From NCBI GenBank assembly GCA_016124375.1, contig WGNV01000002.1, forward strand, positions 372,001-436,000: a stretch of 64,000 bases of DNA, read 5' to 3'. Source of the stretch: Tepidisphaera sp. (GTDB lineage: Bacteria > Planctomycetota > Phycisphaerae > Phycisphaerales > UBA1924). Position numbers and translations under genes: made by a program. The notes beneath the pieces are model-generated. The model was not told the DNA's origin. It saw nothing but the letters and a program-made list of their open reading frames with translations, and searched no databases. Shown here in pieces: positions 18,580 to 26,789 of this stretch; position 1 is the first letter of the stretch, and every line of letters starts with the position of its first letter.

Positions 18580-19605
18580 GTGTCCTTCGATCCCGACGCA
18601 GCCGCCGCACCCGGCACCGGCATCTTCGGCCTCCCCCACTCGCGCGACGACAGCCGCGTGGTGCTCATCCCCGTGCCTTTTGACGCGACCACGTCATACC
18701 GGCGCGGCACCTGCGACGGGCCCAACGCGATCCTGCACGCCTCCATGCAGGTCGATCTGTACGACCGCCGCTTCGGCCGCATCTACGAGCGGGGCATCCA
18801 CATGCTGCCCGAGCCCGAGCGCATCCGCGAACTCTCCGACGACGCGGGCGTGCTGGCCGCGGACATCATCGCCCAGGGGGGCATCCCCGAAGGCGGGCCC
18901 ACGGACGGCGCCACGGCGAACGCCCTGCGGGTCATCAACGCCGCATGCGAAGAAGTCAACGCATATGTCGAGCGCGAGGTGCGTGCGCTGGCTTCCCAGG
19001 GCAAGATTCCCGGCGTCATCGGAGGCGAGCACAGCACGCCCTTCGGCGCTATCGCGGCGCTCGCAGACATTCACCGGGATATCGGCATCCTGCACGTCGA
19101 CGCCCACATGGATCTGCGCGACGCCTTCGAGGGCTTCACCTGGTCGCACGCGTCGATCATGCACAACGTGCTGCGCCGCGTGCCGGGCGTGAAGAAACTC
19201 ATCCAGGTGGGCATCCGCGACTTTGGCGAACGAGAGATGCAGCTGGCCGACGAATCGGGTTCGCGGGTCAAGGTCCACTACGACGACGCGCTTTCCGACG
19301 CCATCATGCAGGGCGAGATCTGGCAGGACCTGTGCCGCGACATCGTCGCCGAACTCCCGAGCAAGGTCTACGTCAGTTTCGACATCGACGCGCTGGATCC
19401 GTCACTATGCCCGCACACGGGCACGCCGGTGCCCGGTGGCCTGTCGTTCCAGCACGCGGTGAAACTCCTTGAAGCCCTCAAGGTCAGTGGCAAGGAGATT
19501 ATCGGATTTGATCTGGTCGAGGTCGCGCCCGGCCCCGAAGACGGTCCGGAGTGGGACGCCAACGTGGGGGCCCGCATCCTCTACAAGCTCTGCGGCCTCT
19601 GCTGA
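18580..19605 (+). CDS. Agmatinase/arginase (ureohydrolase) family protein
   Basis: GVIGGEHSTPFGAI, ILHVDAHMDLRDAFEGFTWSHASIMHNV, VYVSFDIDALDPSLCPHTGTPVPGGLSF; GTG start at 18580. Confidence 0.9.
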   Translation: MSFDPDAAAAPGTGIFGLPHSRDDSRVVLIPVPFDATTSYRRGTCDGPNAILHASMQVDLYDRRFGRIYERGIHMLPEPERIRELSDDAGVLAADIIAQGGIPEGGPTDGATANALRVINAACEEVNAYVEREVRALASQGKIPGVIGGEHSTPFGAIAALADIHRDIGILHVDAHMDLRDAFEGFTWSHASIMHNVLRRVPGVKKLIQVGIRDFGEREMQLADESGSRVKVHYDDALSDAIMQGEIWQDLCRDIVAELPSKVYVSFDIDALDPSLCPHTGTPVPGGLSFQHAVKLLEALKVSGKEIIGFDLVEVAPGPEDGPEWDANVGARILYKLCGLC

Positions 19606-19703
19606 CGCGGCGCCGAAAACGCCTTCAACTTCCGGCGCATCCTCAGGATCGCCATCGACCAGTCGGCGATCGTGGCGGCTGTTGGCTTGTCGGGGCCCGC
19701 CGC

Positions 19704-20363
19704 CTAGGCGATCAACTTCATGCCGAACTCGATCATTTCGACCGACAGCCGCCCGGCCCACTCGTAGATGATCGCCCCGCCGTACCAGAACAGTGCCCAG
19801 GTCGCCACGATTCCGATCGCTCCGCCCCGCTCTCCCTGCCAGATTCGGTCATAGGCCGGCCAGAGGTCGCGTAGCGCGTGCCATCCATCCAGCGGCGGCA
19901 CCGGTATCAGGTTAAACAAGACCCCCACCATGTTCACTTCGAGGCCCGCGGAAAACACGTCCCACATCGCGTCCGAAACGCTGAGCATCAGTGGCAGACG
20001 CCCCGACTTCACAAGCACAAGAACGATCACGCAGAACATCGCCAGCAGCAGGTTCATTCCCGGCCCCGCCAGCGCCACCCTGGTTTCGTCGTATCGCCGC
20101 ATGTAGTTCCGGGGCTGGGTGGGCATCAATCCCCACGTAAACCCGAAAAGTCCGAACGTGATCCACGCCATGGGCCATGGGATGTGCACGAACGGGTTCG
20201 CCGTCATGTGCCCGGTAAGCTTTGGAATGTCATCGCCGCAACTGATCGCCGTCCAGCCGTGCGCCAGCTCGTGCAGGGTGATCGAAACGATCACCCACGC
20301 GACCCACGAGCACGCAAACAGCGGCCCATCCGAATCCCAAAACTCGCTGAACCACCAGTTCAT
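19704..20363 (-). CDS. Site-2 protease family (M50) membrane metalloprotease
   Basis: VIVSITLHELAHGWTAISCGDDIP (HExxH), FNLIPVPPLDGWHAL (NPxPxxDG-like). Confidence 0.85.
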   Translation of the reverse strand: MNWWFSEFWDSDGPLFACSWVAWVIVSITLHELAHGWTAISCGDDIPKLTGHMTANPFVHIPWPMAWITFGLFGFTWGLMPTQPRNYMRRYDETRVALAGPGMNLLLAMFCVIVLVLVKSGRLPLMLSVSDAMWDVFSAGLEVNMVGVLFNLIPVPPLDGWHALRDLWPAYDRIWQGERGGAIGIVATWALFWYGGAIIYEWAGRLSVEMIEFGMKLIA

Positions 20364-20533
20364 GACATGAGCATACCGAGCTTCGGGGTCACGAAGGCCG
20401 CCCCCGCGATTCCTGCAGACTTTGGCGCTCCACCCGCGACTTTCCACTTCGACGTTCGCGGCGCCACACCCTCCACGACTGCCAATCCTTCAACTTCGTG
20501 ACCTGCACCCGGAGCCCTTCGCGATCGTCGAGA

Positions 20534-21469
20534 TCACTCGATCGCGAACATCGCGTCCACGAACGCCGCGGGGTCGAAGGGCTGCACGTCGTCGGGCGTT
20601 TCGCCCACGCCCACGAACTTCACGGGAATGCTGGTCACTTCGCGCACCGCGATGACGATGCCGCCCTTGGCAGTTCCATCCAACTTCGAGAGAAAAATCC
20701 CGGTCACGCCCGCCGCCTTGCCGAACTCCTCGGCTTGGCGCAGCGCGTTCTGCCCGCTGGTGGCGTCCAGCACCAGCAGGACCTCGTGCGGCGCGCCGGG
20801 GATCTGCTTGCCCGCGATCGACACGATCTTGGTCAGTTGCCGCATCAGCGGGTCCTGCGTCTGCAAGCGCCCGGCGGTGTCCAAGATCAGCACATCCACG
20901 CCCCGCGCCTTGGCCGCGGCACACGCGTCGAACGCCACCGCCGCCGGATCGCCGCCCTGCTGCCCCTTCACCACCTCGACGCCAAGCCGTGAGCCCCAGG
21001 TCTCAAGCTGCGCCACCGCCCCCGCTCGGAACGTATCGCACGCGCCCAGGAGTACCTTCTTCCCTTGTGCTTGCAGCATGCGGCAGAGCTTGGCGATGCT
21101 TGTCGTCTTGCCGACGCCATTCACCCCGGTCATCACGATCACCAGGGGCTTGGTTTCCGCCGTCTTGAGCCCGCGCTCGCCCTCGGGCCACATCGCGCGG
21201 ATCTCTCGCTTGAGATACTCCAGCACTTCGTCGCCGGTCTTGATCTTGCCGTCGCGGAAGTCGGCGCGAATGCCTTCGATCAGGCGTGTGGTCGTCTTGA
21301 CGCCGACGTCGGCCTGCAGCAGTTTGCTCTCCAGTTCCTGAATGAGCTCTTCATCCAGCCGTCGCCCGGCCAGCAGATTGCGCAGGCCCTTGACGCCCCC
21401 CACCAGCGTCTCGCGGGTCTTTTCCAGGCCTTTTTTCAGGCCCGCCAGGATGTTCTTGAAGAACGCCAT
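20534..21469 (-). CDS. ftsY: Signal recognition particle receptor FtsY
   Basis: VMTGVNGVGKTTSIAKLCRMLQAQGKKVLLGACDTFRAGAVAQLETW...DTAGRLQTQDPLMRQL...LSKLDGTAKGGIVIAV. Confidence 0.96.
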   Translation of the reverse strand: MAFFKNILAGLKKGLEKTRETLVGGVKGLRNLLAGRRLDEELIQELESKLLQADVGVKTTTRLIEGIRADFRDGKIKTGDEVLEYLKREIRAMWPEGERGLKTAETKPLVIVMTGVNGVGKTTSIAKLCRMLQAQGKKVLLGACDTFRAGAVAQLETWGSRLGVEVVKGQQGGDPAAVAFDACAAAKARGVDVLILDTAGRLQTQDPLMRQLTKIVSIAGKQIPGAPHEVLLVLDATSGQNALRQAEEFGKAAGVTGIFLSKLDGTAKGGIVIAVREVTSIPVKFVGVGETPDDVQPFDPAAFVDAMFAIE

Positions 21470-21481
21470 GGGGTTGCTCGC

Positions 21482-22036
21482 CTACGCGGCTCCCCCGTCG
21501 CTTCCGCCCCGCCCCTCGCGGTTCAGCACGCGATCCAGGAGCCCGTTGATGAACGCGGGCGACTTCTCCGTGCTGTAGTGCTTGGCCAGTTCCACAGCCT
21601 CGTTCACCACTACCCGCCCCGGGGTCTGCTTCAGCGCGAGTTCATGATGCGCGAGGCGCAGAATCGCCCGGTCCACCGCCGCCAATCGGTGCGTGGGCCA
21701 CTCCGGCGCCAGCGTCACGAACTCCTTGTCCGCCGCGTCCTTTCCTTCGAACGCCCCGCGCACGATCTCCCCGATCCGCTCCGCCGCCAGCGGCCCCAGC
21801 CCGTCCACCCGGGTGAGTGCCTCGCGCATTGACGCATCGTCGGCCAGCTTGTCGGCGTCGCGCAGGTACAACAACTGGAATGCCAGCCGCCGCGCCGCCA
21901 TCTGGAACGCCAGTTCGCGCTCCGCGGGTGTCAGCACTTCGAGTTCTGCGTCGGTCAGCGGCTCGCCACTATCTTCCCCATCCGCCATCTGCAGCATGCG
22001 CGAAAATGCGAGCCCGCGAAGTTCATCCGTAGTCAT
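21482..22036 (-). CDS. nusB: Transcription antitermination factor NusB
   Basis: ARRLAFQLLYLRDADK...DRAILRLAHHELALKQTPGRVVVNEAVELAKHYSTEKSPAFINGLLDRVL. Confidence 0.9.
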   Translation of the reverse strand: MTTDELRGLAFSRMLQMADGEDSGEPLTDAELEVLTPAERELAFQMAARRLAFQLLYLRDADKLADDASMREALTRVDGLGPLAAERIGEIVRGAFEGKDAADKEFVTLAPEWPTHRLAAVDRAILRLAHHELALKQTPGRVVVNEAVELAKHYSTEKSPAFINGLLDRVLNREGRGGSDGGAA

Positions 22037-22542
22037 CGTTGCCCCGCCTTGTCCGGCCGCAGCGTGAGCGCCGGCTTGGGCCCGCCGTTGATCGCCCCGA
22101 TCGTCGCCAGCGTATCGAGCAGTGCCGCCATCGCTTCCTCGCCCTTGTTGCCGTGCGCGCCCCCCGCCCGGTCCATCGCCTGGGCAGGCGTGTCCACCGT
22201 TAGAACGCCAAACGCCGCGGGCACGCCCGTGTAGATTCCCACCAGCATCAGCCCGTCGGCGACCGCCTGCGAGATGTACTTGTCGTGGCTCGTCTCGCCC
22301 TTGATCACGCACCCGAGCGCCACGACGCCGTCGAACCGCTCCGACTCAGCCGCGGCCTGCGCGATCACCGGAAGTTCATACGCCCCGGGCGCTTCGAACA
22401 CGTGCAGCCCGGCTTCGCTGCCGCGGCGCCTGGCATACTCGCGCTTCGCCCCGTCGAGCATCGGGCCGGTCACGCTCGCGTTATAGCGGCTCACGATAAT
22501 CGCGATCTCGCCCGCCGGTCTCACATTGGAACTCTTGGCCAT
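22033..22542 (-). CDS. ribH: 6,7-dimethyl-8-ribityllumazine synthase
   Basis: IAIIVSRYNASVTGPMLDGA, FEAPGAYELPVIAQAAAE, GVVALGCVIKGETSHDKYIS; 4-bp overlap with nusB. Confidence 0.95.
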   Translation of the reverse strand: MAKSSNVRPAGEIAIIVSRYNASVTGPMLDGAKREYARRRGSEAGLHVFEAPGAYELPVIAQAAAESERFDGVVALGCVIKGETSHDKYISQAVADGLMLVGIYTGVPAAFGVLTVDTPAQAMDRAGGAHGNKGEEAMAALLDTLATIGAINGGPKPALTLRPDKAGQR

Positions 22543-22585
22543 GAGGCCGATGGTAGAACCCGCGCGGGTTGACTTCTCTTTCCGG

Positions 22586-22665
22586 GACGCCGGAACTGAG
22601 GCTTTGCGAAGTTCCGGGTAAGGTTGGCGCCCGATCCGGACGTTCGAAGACTCACGTCCGGCGTC
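22586..22665. repeat. 80-bp composite double-hairpin (REPIN-like) element, copy B
   Basis: GACGCCGGAACTGAGGCTTTGCGAAGTTCCGGGT - 16 nt - CCGGACGTTCGAAGACTCACGTCCGGCGTC; terminal inverted repeats GACGCCGGA/TCCGGCGTC. Confidence 0.9.
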
Positions 22666-22680
22666 AGAAGAACGCCCTGC

Positions 22681-23538
22681 CTACACCAGTTTCAACGCGA
22701 AGAACACCGCAGTAAACGCCAGGTCCGCCATCACGATTGCCACCACGCATTGCACCACGGTGTTGGTGGTCGCGAGCCCGACGCCCGCCGCCCCGCCCTT
22801 CACCCGCAGCCCATTGATGCACGCGATCACGCCGATCAAGAGCCCGAACACCGTGCCCTTGCTGACGCCCGTCCAGAAATCCACCAGCTTCGCCTGCGCC
22901 AGCATATTGGTCCAGAACGTGTTCCCGGGCACGTCGAGGGCCGCCATGGCGATCCACATCGCCGCGGCGATCGCCACGATGTCCGCAATCACCGCCAGCA
23001 CCGTCATGCTGACAATCGACGCGATCACCCGGGGCACCACCAGAAACCGCACCGGGTCCAGCGCCAGTGATTCCAGCGCCTCGATTTCTTCGCTGACCAC
23101 CATCGTGCCGATCTCGGCCGCGATCGACGCGCCCGCGAAGCCCGTGAGCACGATCGCCCCGATCAGCGGCCCAAGCTCCCGCAGCACCGCCACCGACACG
23201 ATGTTCGCCACCTTGTCCTTCTGCCCGAAATCATCCAGGGGCGGGGCCATCTGCAAAGCGAGGATCAGCCCCACGCACCCCGACACCAGCGAAACAATGA
23301 ACACGCTCCGCACGCCGATGCGCACCATCTGCGTGATGATCGCGGGGCGGCCGACGCGCACCTTGCGGTTGTGCACCGAGCGCAGCACCCACCCCGCCGC
23401 GCCCAGCAGCAAAAACCAACTCGCCCCGATCAAATCCAGCGTGTTGAGAAGCCTCGCGCCTAGAAACGCCAGCCCGCGCAAGGGCAGCGTCAGCACCCGT
23501 CGAATCGGGCTCTGATTAACCGGCGCGGCTTCAGGCAC
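22681..23538 (-). CDS. mlaE: MlaE-family ABC transporter permease
   Basis: Hydrophobic MlaE/YrbE pattern: LTGFAGASIAAEIGTMVVSEEIEALESLALDPVRFLVVPRVIAS. Confidence 0.9.
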   Translation of the reverse strand: MPEAAPVNQSPIRRVLTLPLRGLAFLGARLLNTLDLIGASWFLLLGAAGWVLRSVHNRKVRVGRPAIITQMVRIGVRSVFIVSLVSGCVGLILALQMAPPLDDFGQKDKVANIVSVAVLRELGPLIGAIVLTGFAGASIAAEIGTMVVSEEIEALESLALDPVRFLVVPRVIASIVSMTVLAVIADIVAIAAAMWIAMAALDVPGNTFWTNMLAQAKLVDFWTGVSKGTVFGLLIGVIACINGLRVKGGAAGVGLATTNTVVQCVVAIVMADLAFTAVFFALKLV

Positions 23539-23584
23539 AGCGTGCTCCGTCTATTCGACCCGCCCAAGGCGAAACGCTCACGCC

Positions 23585-23935
23585 TCAGGCCACCAGCGCC
23601 CCCGCCAAATCGGGCGTCATCTTGAACACCTTGTGCAACTGCGCGATCTCGAACACGCCCCGCACCCGGTCGTTCATCCCGCACAGCACCAGCGGCACGC
23701 CCGACTTCTTGCTGATCTGCAGCGCCTCCACGAGCGTCGCCACCCCGGGCGTGCCCATGTACCCGACCTTGCTGAGATCCACGATCAGCCGCTTGGGCCG
23801 CTTGTCGTAGGCCTCGCGAATGGCATTACGAAACGCCGGCGCTTCGTGATAGCCGATCTCGCCTTCGGGAGACAGCGTCACCGCCCCGCCTTCCAGGGAC
23901 GCCAGCGTCACGATGATGGGCACTCGATCCGGCAT
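23585..23935 (-). CDS. STAS-domain protein (anti-sigma antagonist or MlaB-like)
   Basis: PKRLIVDLSKVGYMGTPGVATLVEALQISKKSGVPLVLCGMNDRVRGVFEIAQLHKVF; start codon uncertain. Confidence 0.85.
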   Translation of the reverse strand: MPDRVPIIVTLASLEGGAVTLSPEGEIGYHEAPAFRNAIREAYDKRPKRLIVDLSKVGYMGTPGVATLVEALQISKKSGVPLVLCGMNDRVRGVFEIAQLHKVFKMTPDLAGALVA

Positions 23936-23988
23936 CTCAACACATCTCCCCACGTCTGACTCGCGCCTCGCACGCGCGAAATTTGTTC

Positions 23989-24450
23989 CTAGGCGCTCTT
24001 CGCGCTCCGCGCCGCCCGTCCGTTGGTCCACTTCACCAGCGTAAGGCGCATCCCGACGCCCTGCCGCTGCTCGTACTTCACTTCGTCCATCACTTCGCGG
24101 ATGATGTGCACGCCCAGCCCGCCGGGCCGAATGTCCGACAGGTCCCGCCCTTTGATGCACGAGGGATCCACTTGTCGCGCCTCATCCTCGATCACGATCC
24201 GGATGCCCGAGCCCAGCACCGCATCATCGCCCAGGGGCGTCAGGCTCATCCAGATCTTCCCGTCGGGCCGCTCGCCGTACCCATGCTTTATCACGTTCGC
24301 CAGAGCCTCGTCCGCCGCCATCGCCACCTGCCCCGCGGCCTTGTCCTGAAACCCCAACTGCCGCGCGGCGTGCAGCACCAGCTCCCGGATACACCCAAGG
24401 TACCGCGGGTCGCTCACCATCTCGATTCGCACAGGCGGGGACTCAATCAT
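23989..24450 (-). CDS. RsbW/SpoIIAB-like HATPase anti-sigma regulatory factor
   Basis: QVAMAADEALANVIKHGYGERPDGKI (N box), DLSDIRPGGLGVHIIREVMDEVKYE (G box). Confidence 0.88.
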   Translation of the reverse strand: MIESPPVRIEMVSDPRYLGCIRELVLHAARQLGFQDKAAGQVAMAADEALANVIKHGYGERPDGKIWMSLTPLGDDAVLGSGIRIVIEDEARQVDPSCIKGRDLSDIRPGGLGVHIIREVMDEVKYEQRQGVGMRLTLVKWTNGRAARSAKSA

Positions 24451-24827
24451 GCCGGTGGTGTTCCTGCTTTGGCGGGCACTGACGCGGGCTCCCCTCCCCC
24501 GTCACCTTCCACAAACGCCTTCCAACGCGCAACCGCCTTCATTCTGTTCTGCTCATCATCGGACGAATCGTACCCTAGGCGTTGCCCGGTAATCACTTCC
24601 AGCGCCTCAATCGCCAACAGCCGCGTCGCCGGGTCATCACTCTGCAGCATCCGCACCAAGTCAGGCACTGCCGCTCGGTCTTTGTTCGCGGCCGCCCTCA
24701 CGATCGCATCGTTCCGCGCCGCCGGCTCGGGAGAGTTGAAATCAGGCCGAATCGTCGGCCCGCACGCGGCGAGCCCAACCGTCAGCAACCCCGCCACCCC
24801 CATCAACTTCGACAACACTCCGCGCAT
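24447..24827 (-). CDS. HEAT-repeat-like lipoprotein
   Basis: MRGVLSKLMGVAGLLTVGLAACG lipobox; AVPDLVRMLQSDDPATRLLAIEALEVITG; 4-bp overlap with the HATPase gene. Confidence 0.7.
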   Translation of the reverse strand: MRGVLSKLMGVAGLLTVGLAACGPTIRPDFNSPEPAARNDAIVRAAANKDRAAVPDLVRMLQSDDPATRLLAIEALEVITGQRLGYDSSDDEQNRMKAVARWKAFVEGDGGGEPASVPAKAGTPPA

Positions 24828-24923
24828 GCGACAGAGTGTACCGCCAACTCTTCCCGCCGCACACTCGACCCGAAGCCCCGCGCCCCGTAACGTCATCCCT
24901 TTCCGTTCCGGAGGACGCGACCC

Positions 24924-26492
24924 ATGTCCCAGCCGCTCACCTCGGGCGAGATCGTCCCGATCATCGACTTCGGGGGCCAGACCGCCCAACTCATCGCCCG
25001 CCGCGTGCGCGACGCCGGCGTCTTTTCGCTGCTCGTCTCGCCTTCGATCACCCCCAAAGAACTCGCCGCGCTCAAACCCCGCGGCATCATCCTCTCGGGC
25101 GGGCCCAGCAGCGTCTACGACCCCGGCGCCCCCACTCTCGATCCCGCCATCTTCGACATGGGCCTGCCCATCCTCGGCATCTGCTACGGCATGCAACTGG
25201 CCTGCCACCTGCTCGGAGGCAAGGTCGACAAAGCCAACCATCGCGAGTTCGGCCGTGCTCAACTCTCCATCTCCCACGCCTCCTCGCGCCTGCTGCGGGG
25301 CGTGCCCGATCACACCACCGTCTGGATGTCCCACGGCGACCAAGTTCAAGACCCCGGGGGCCTCTTCTCTCCCCTGGCTAGCACCCCCACCTGCCCCAAC
25401 GCCGTCGTCGAGATGAACCCCTCGACCGGCCGCACCTTCTTCGGCGTGCAGTTCCACCCGGAGGTCACCCACACGCCCCACGGCTCGGATGTCATCCGGA
25501 ACTTCCTCTACGACATTTGCAAGTGCGAGGGTCACTGGCGCATGACCGACTTCGCCGACGCCGCCGTCAGGCGCGTGCGCGAGCAGGTCGGCTCCGCCCA
25601 CGTGATCTGCGGCCTTTCCGGCGGCGTCGATTCCGCCGTCGTCGCCGCACTCCTCCACAAAGCCCTGGGTCCCCAGCTCCACTGCGTGTTCGTCGATACG
25701 GGCTTGCTCCGCCGCGGCGAACGCCAACTCGTCGAAACCACCTTCCGCGATCACTTCCGCATCGATCTCCGCGTCGCCGACAGCGAGGCCGACTTCCTCG
25801 CCGATCTCGCGGGCGTCACCGACCCGCAGGACAAACGCAAGCGCATCGGCAAGCGCTTCATCGACGTCTTCAAGGCCGCCGCCAAGAGCATCCCCAACGC
25901 CACCATGCTCGCCCAGGGCACGCTCTACCCCGACGTCATCGAGTCGGGCCATGGCCACAGCGGCCAGGCCGCGGGCATCAAGCTGCACCATAACGTCGGG
26001 GGCCTGCCCGCCGACCTGGGCTTCACGCTCGTCGAACCCCTGCGCGACCTCTTCAAAGACGAAGTCCGCAAGCTCGGCAGCGTGCTGGGCCTGCCCGACC
26101 AGATCGTCTGGCGCCACCCCTTCCCCGGCCCGGGCCTGGCGGTGCGCGTGCTGGGCGAAGTGACCAAACCCAAGCTCGACCTGCTGCGCCACGCCGACGA
26201 AATCCTGCTCGAAGAAATTGTCGGTGCCGACCTGTACCGCAAGACCAGCCAGGTCTTTGCCGTGCTGCTGCCCGTGCGCAGCGTGGGCGTGATGGGCGAC
26301 GGGCGCACCTACGAAAGCACGATCGCGATTCGAGCCGTCGAGACCGAAGACTTCATGAGCGCCGACTGGAGCCGCATCCCTTACGACGTGCTGGCGAGAA
26401 TCTCCTCCCGCATCATCAACGAAGTGCGAGGCGTCAACCGCGTCGTCTACGACATCTCCAGCAAGCCGCCCGCGACGATCGAGTGGGAGTGA
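24924..26492 (+). CDS. guaA: GMP synthase (glutamine-hydrolysing)
   Basis: [63 protein letters not shown]-terminal PPATIEWE. Confidence 0.97.
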   Translation: MSQPLTSGEIVPIIDFGGQTAQLIARRVRDAGVFSLLVSPSITPKELAALKPRGIILSGGPSSVYDPGAPTLDPAIFDMGLPILGICYGMQLACHLLGGKVDKANHREFGRAQLSISHASSRLLRGVPDHTTVWMSHGDQVQDPGGLFSPLASTPTCPNAVVEMNPSTGRTFFGVQFHPEVTHTPHGSDVIRNFLYDICKCEGHWRMTDFADAAVRRVREQVGSAHVICGLSGGVDSAVVAALLHKALGPQLHCVFVDTGLLRRGERQLVETTFRDHFRIDLRVADSEADFLADLAGVTDPQDKRKRIGKRFIDVFKAAAKSIPNATMLAQGTLYPDVIESGHGHSGQAAGIKLHHNVGGLPADLGFTLVEPLRDLFKDEVRKLGSVLGLPDQIVWRHPFPGPGLAVRVLGEVTKPKLDLLRHADEILLEEIVGADLYRKTSQVFAVLLPVRSVGVMGDGRTYESTIAIRAVETEDFMSADWSRIPYDVLARISSRIINEVRGVNRVVYDISSKPPATIEWE

Positions 26493-26498
26493 GCCGGG

Positions 26499-26527
26499 TG
26501 CCGGTGGGACAGGCGTCTCGCAGCCTG
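26499..26527. repeat. Degenerate copy of the GTGG.ACAGGCGTC..GCCTG interspersed repeat
   Basis: Segment containing GGTGGGACAGGCGTCTCGCAGCCTGG downstream of guaA resembles the murD palindrome family but is imperfect. Confidence 0.4.
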
Positions 26528-26546
26528 GTAGAAATCCTCTGCCTTG

Positions 26547-26626
26547 GACGCCGGACCTGAGTCTTCGAAGGTCCGGGTCGAACATCCGCAACACCCGGAA
26601 CTTCGCAAAGCCTCAGTTCCGGCGTC
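26547..26626. repeat. 80-bp composite double-hairpin (REPIN-like) element, copy C (opposite orientation to copy B)
   Basis: Reverse complement has the same first 34 nt as copy B, a different 16-nt spacer, and the same last 30 nt except one compensatory G-C/C-G stem pair. Confidence 0.9.
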
Positions 26627-26693
26627 AATCGCCCGGGTATCTGAAAGCCCGCGTCGTGCCTGTTCGCGCCCCACTCGCAGTCTTCCCTCTTCC

Positions 26694-26725
26694 AACGAAT
26701 GCCGAATGCCGAATCACGAATGCCG
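26694..26725. repeat. AACGAATGCCGAATGCCGAATCACGAATGCCG repeat
   Basis: Same units as the repeat at 18439-18470 in a different order. Confidence 0.8.
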
Positions 26726-26735
26726 CCCGTCTAAC

Positions 26736-26760
26736 AAAAACCCCCGGCTCGCGCCGGGGG
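26736..26760 (-). terminator. Rho-independent terminator of the prolyl oligopeptidase gene
   Basis: CCCCCGGC-TCGC-GCCGGGGG (26741-26760); on the minus strand followed by TTTTTGTT. Confidence 0.85.
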
Positions 26761-26789
26761 CTCGTTCAACTTCGCTCTAAACACCCCGC

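Noticed and set aside
22586-22665. 80-bp element considered as a plain rho-independent terminator
   Set aside because: No adjacent T-tract, two hairpins with terminal inverted repeats, and a second copy in inverted orientation fit an interspersed element better.
24447-26594. 715-aa minus-strand ORF
   Set aside because: Mostly antisense to guaA. Only the 3' part, from ATG 24827, is accepted as the HEAT-like lipoprotein.
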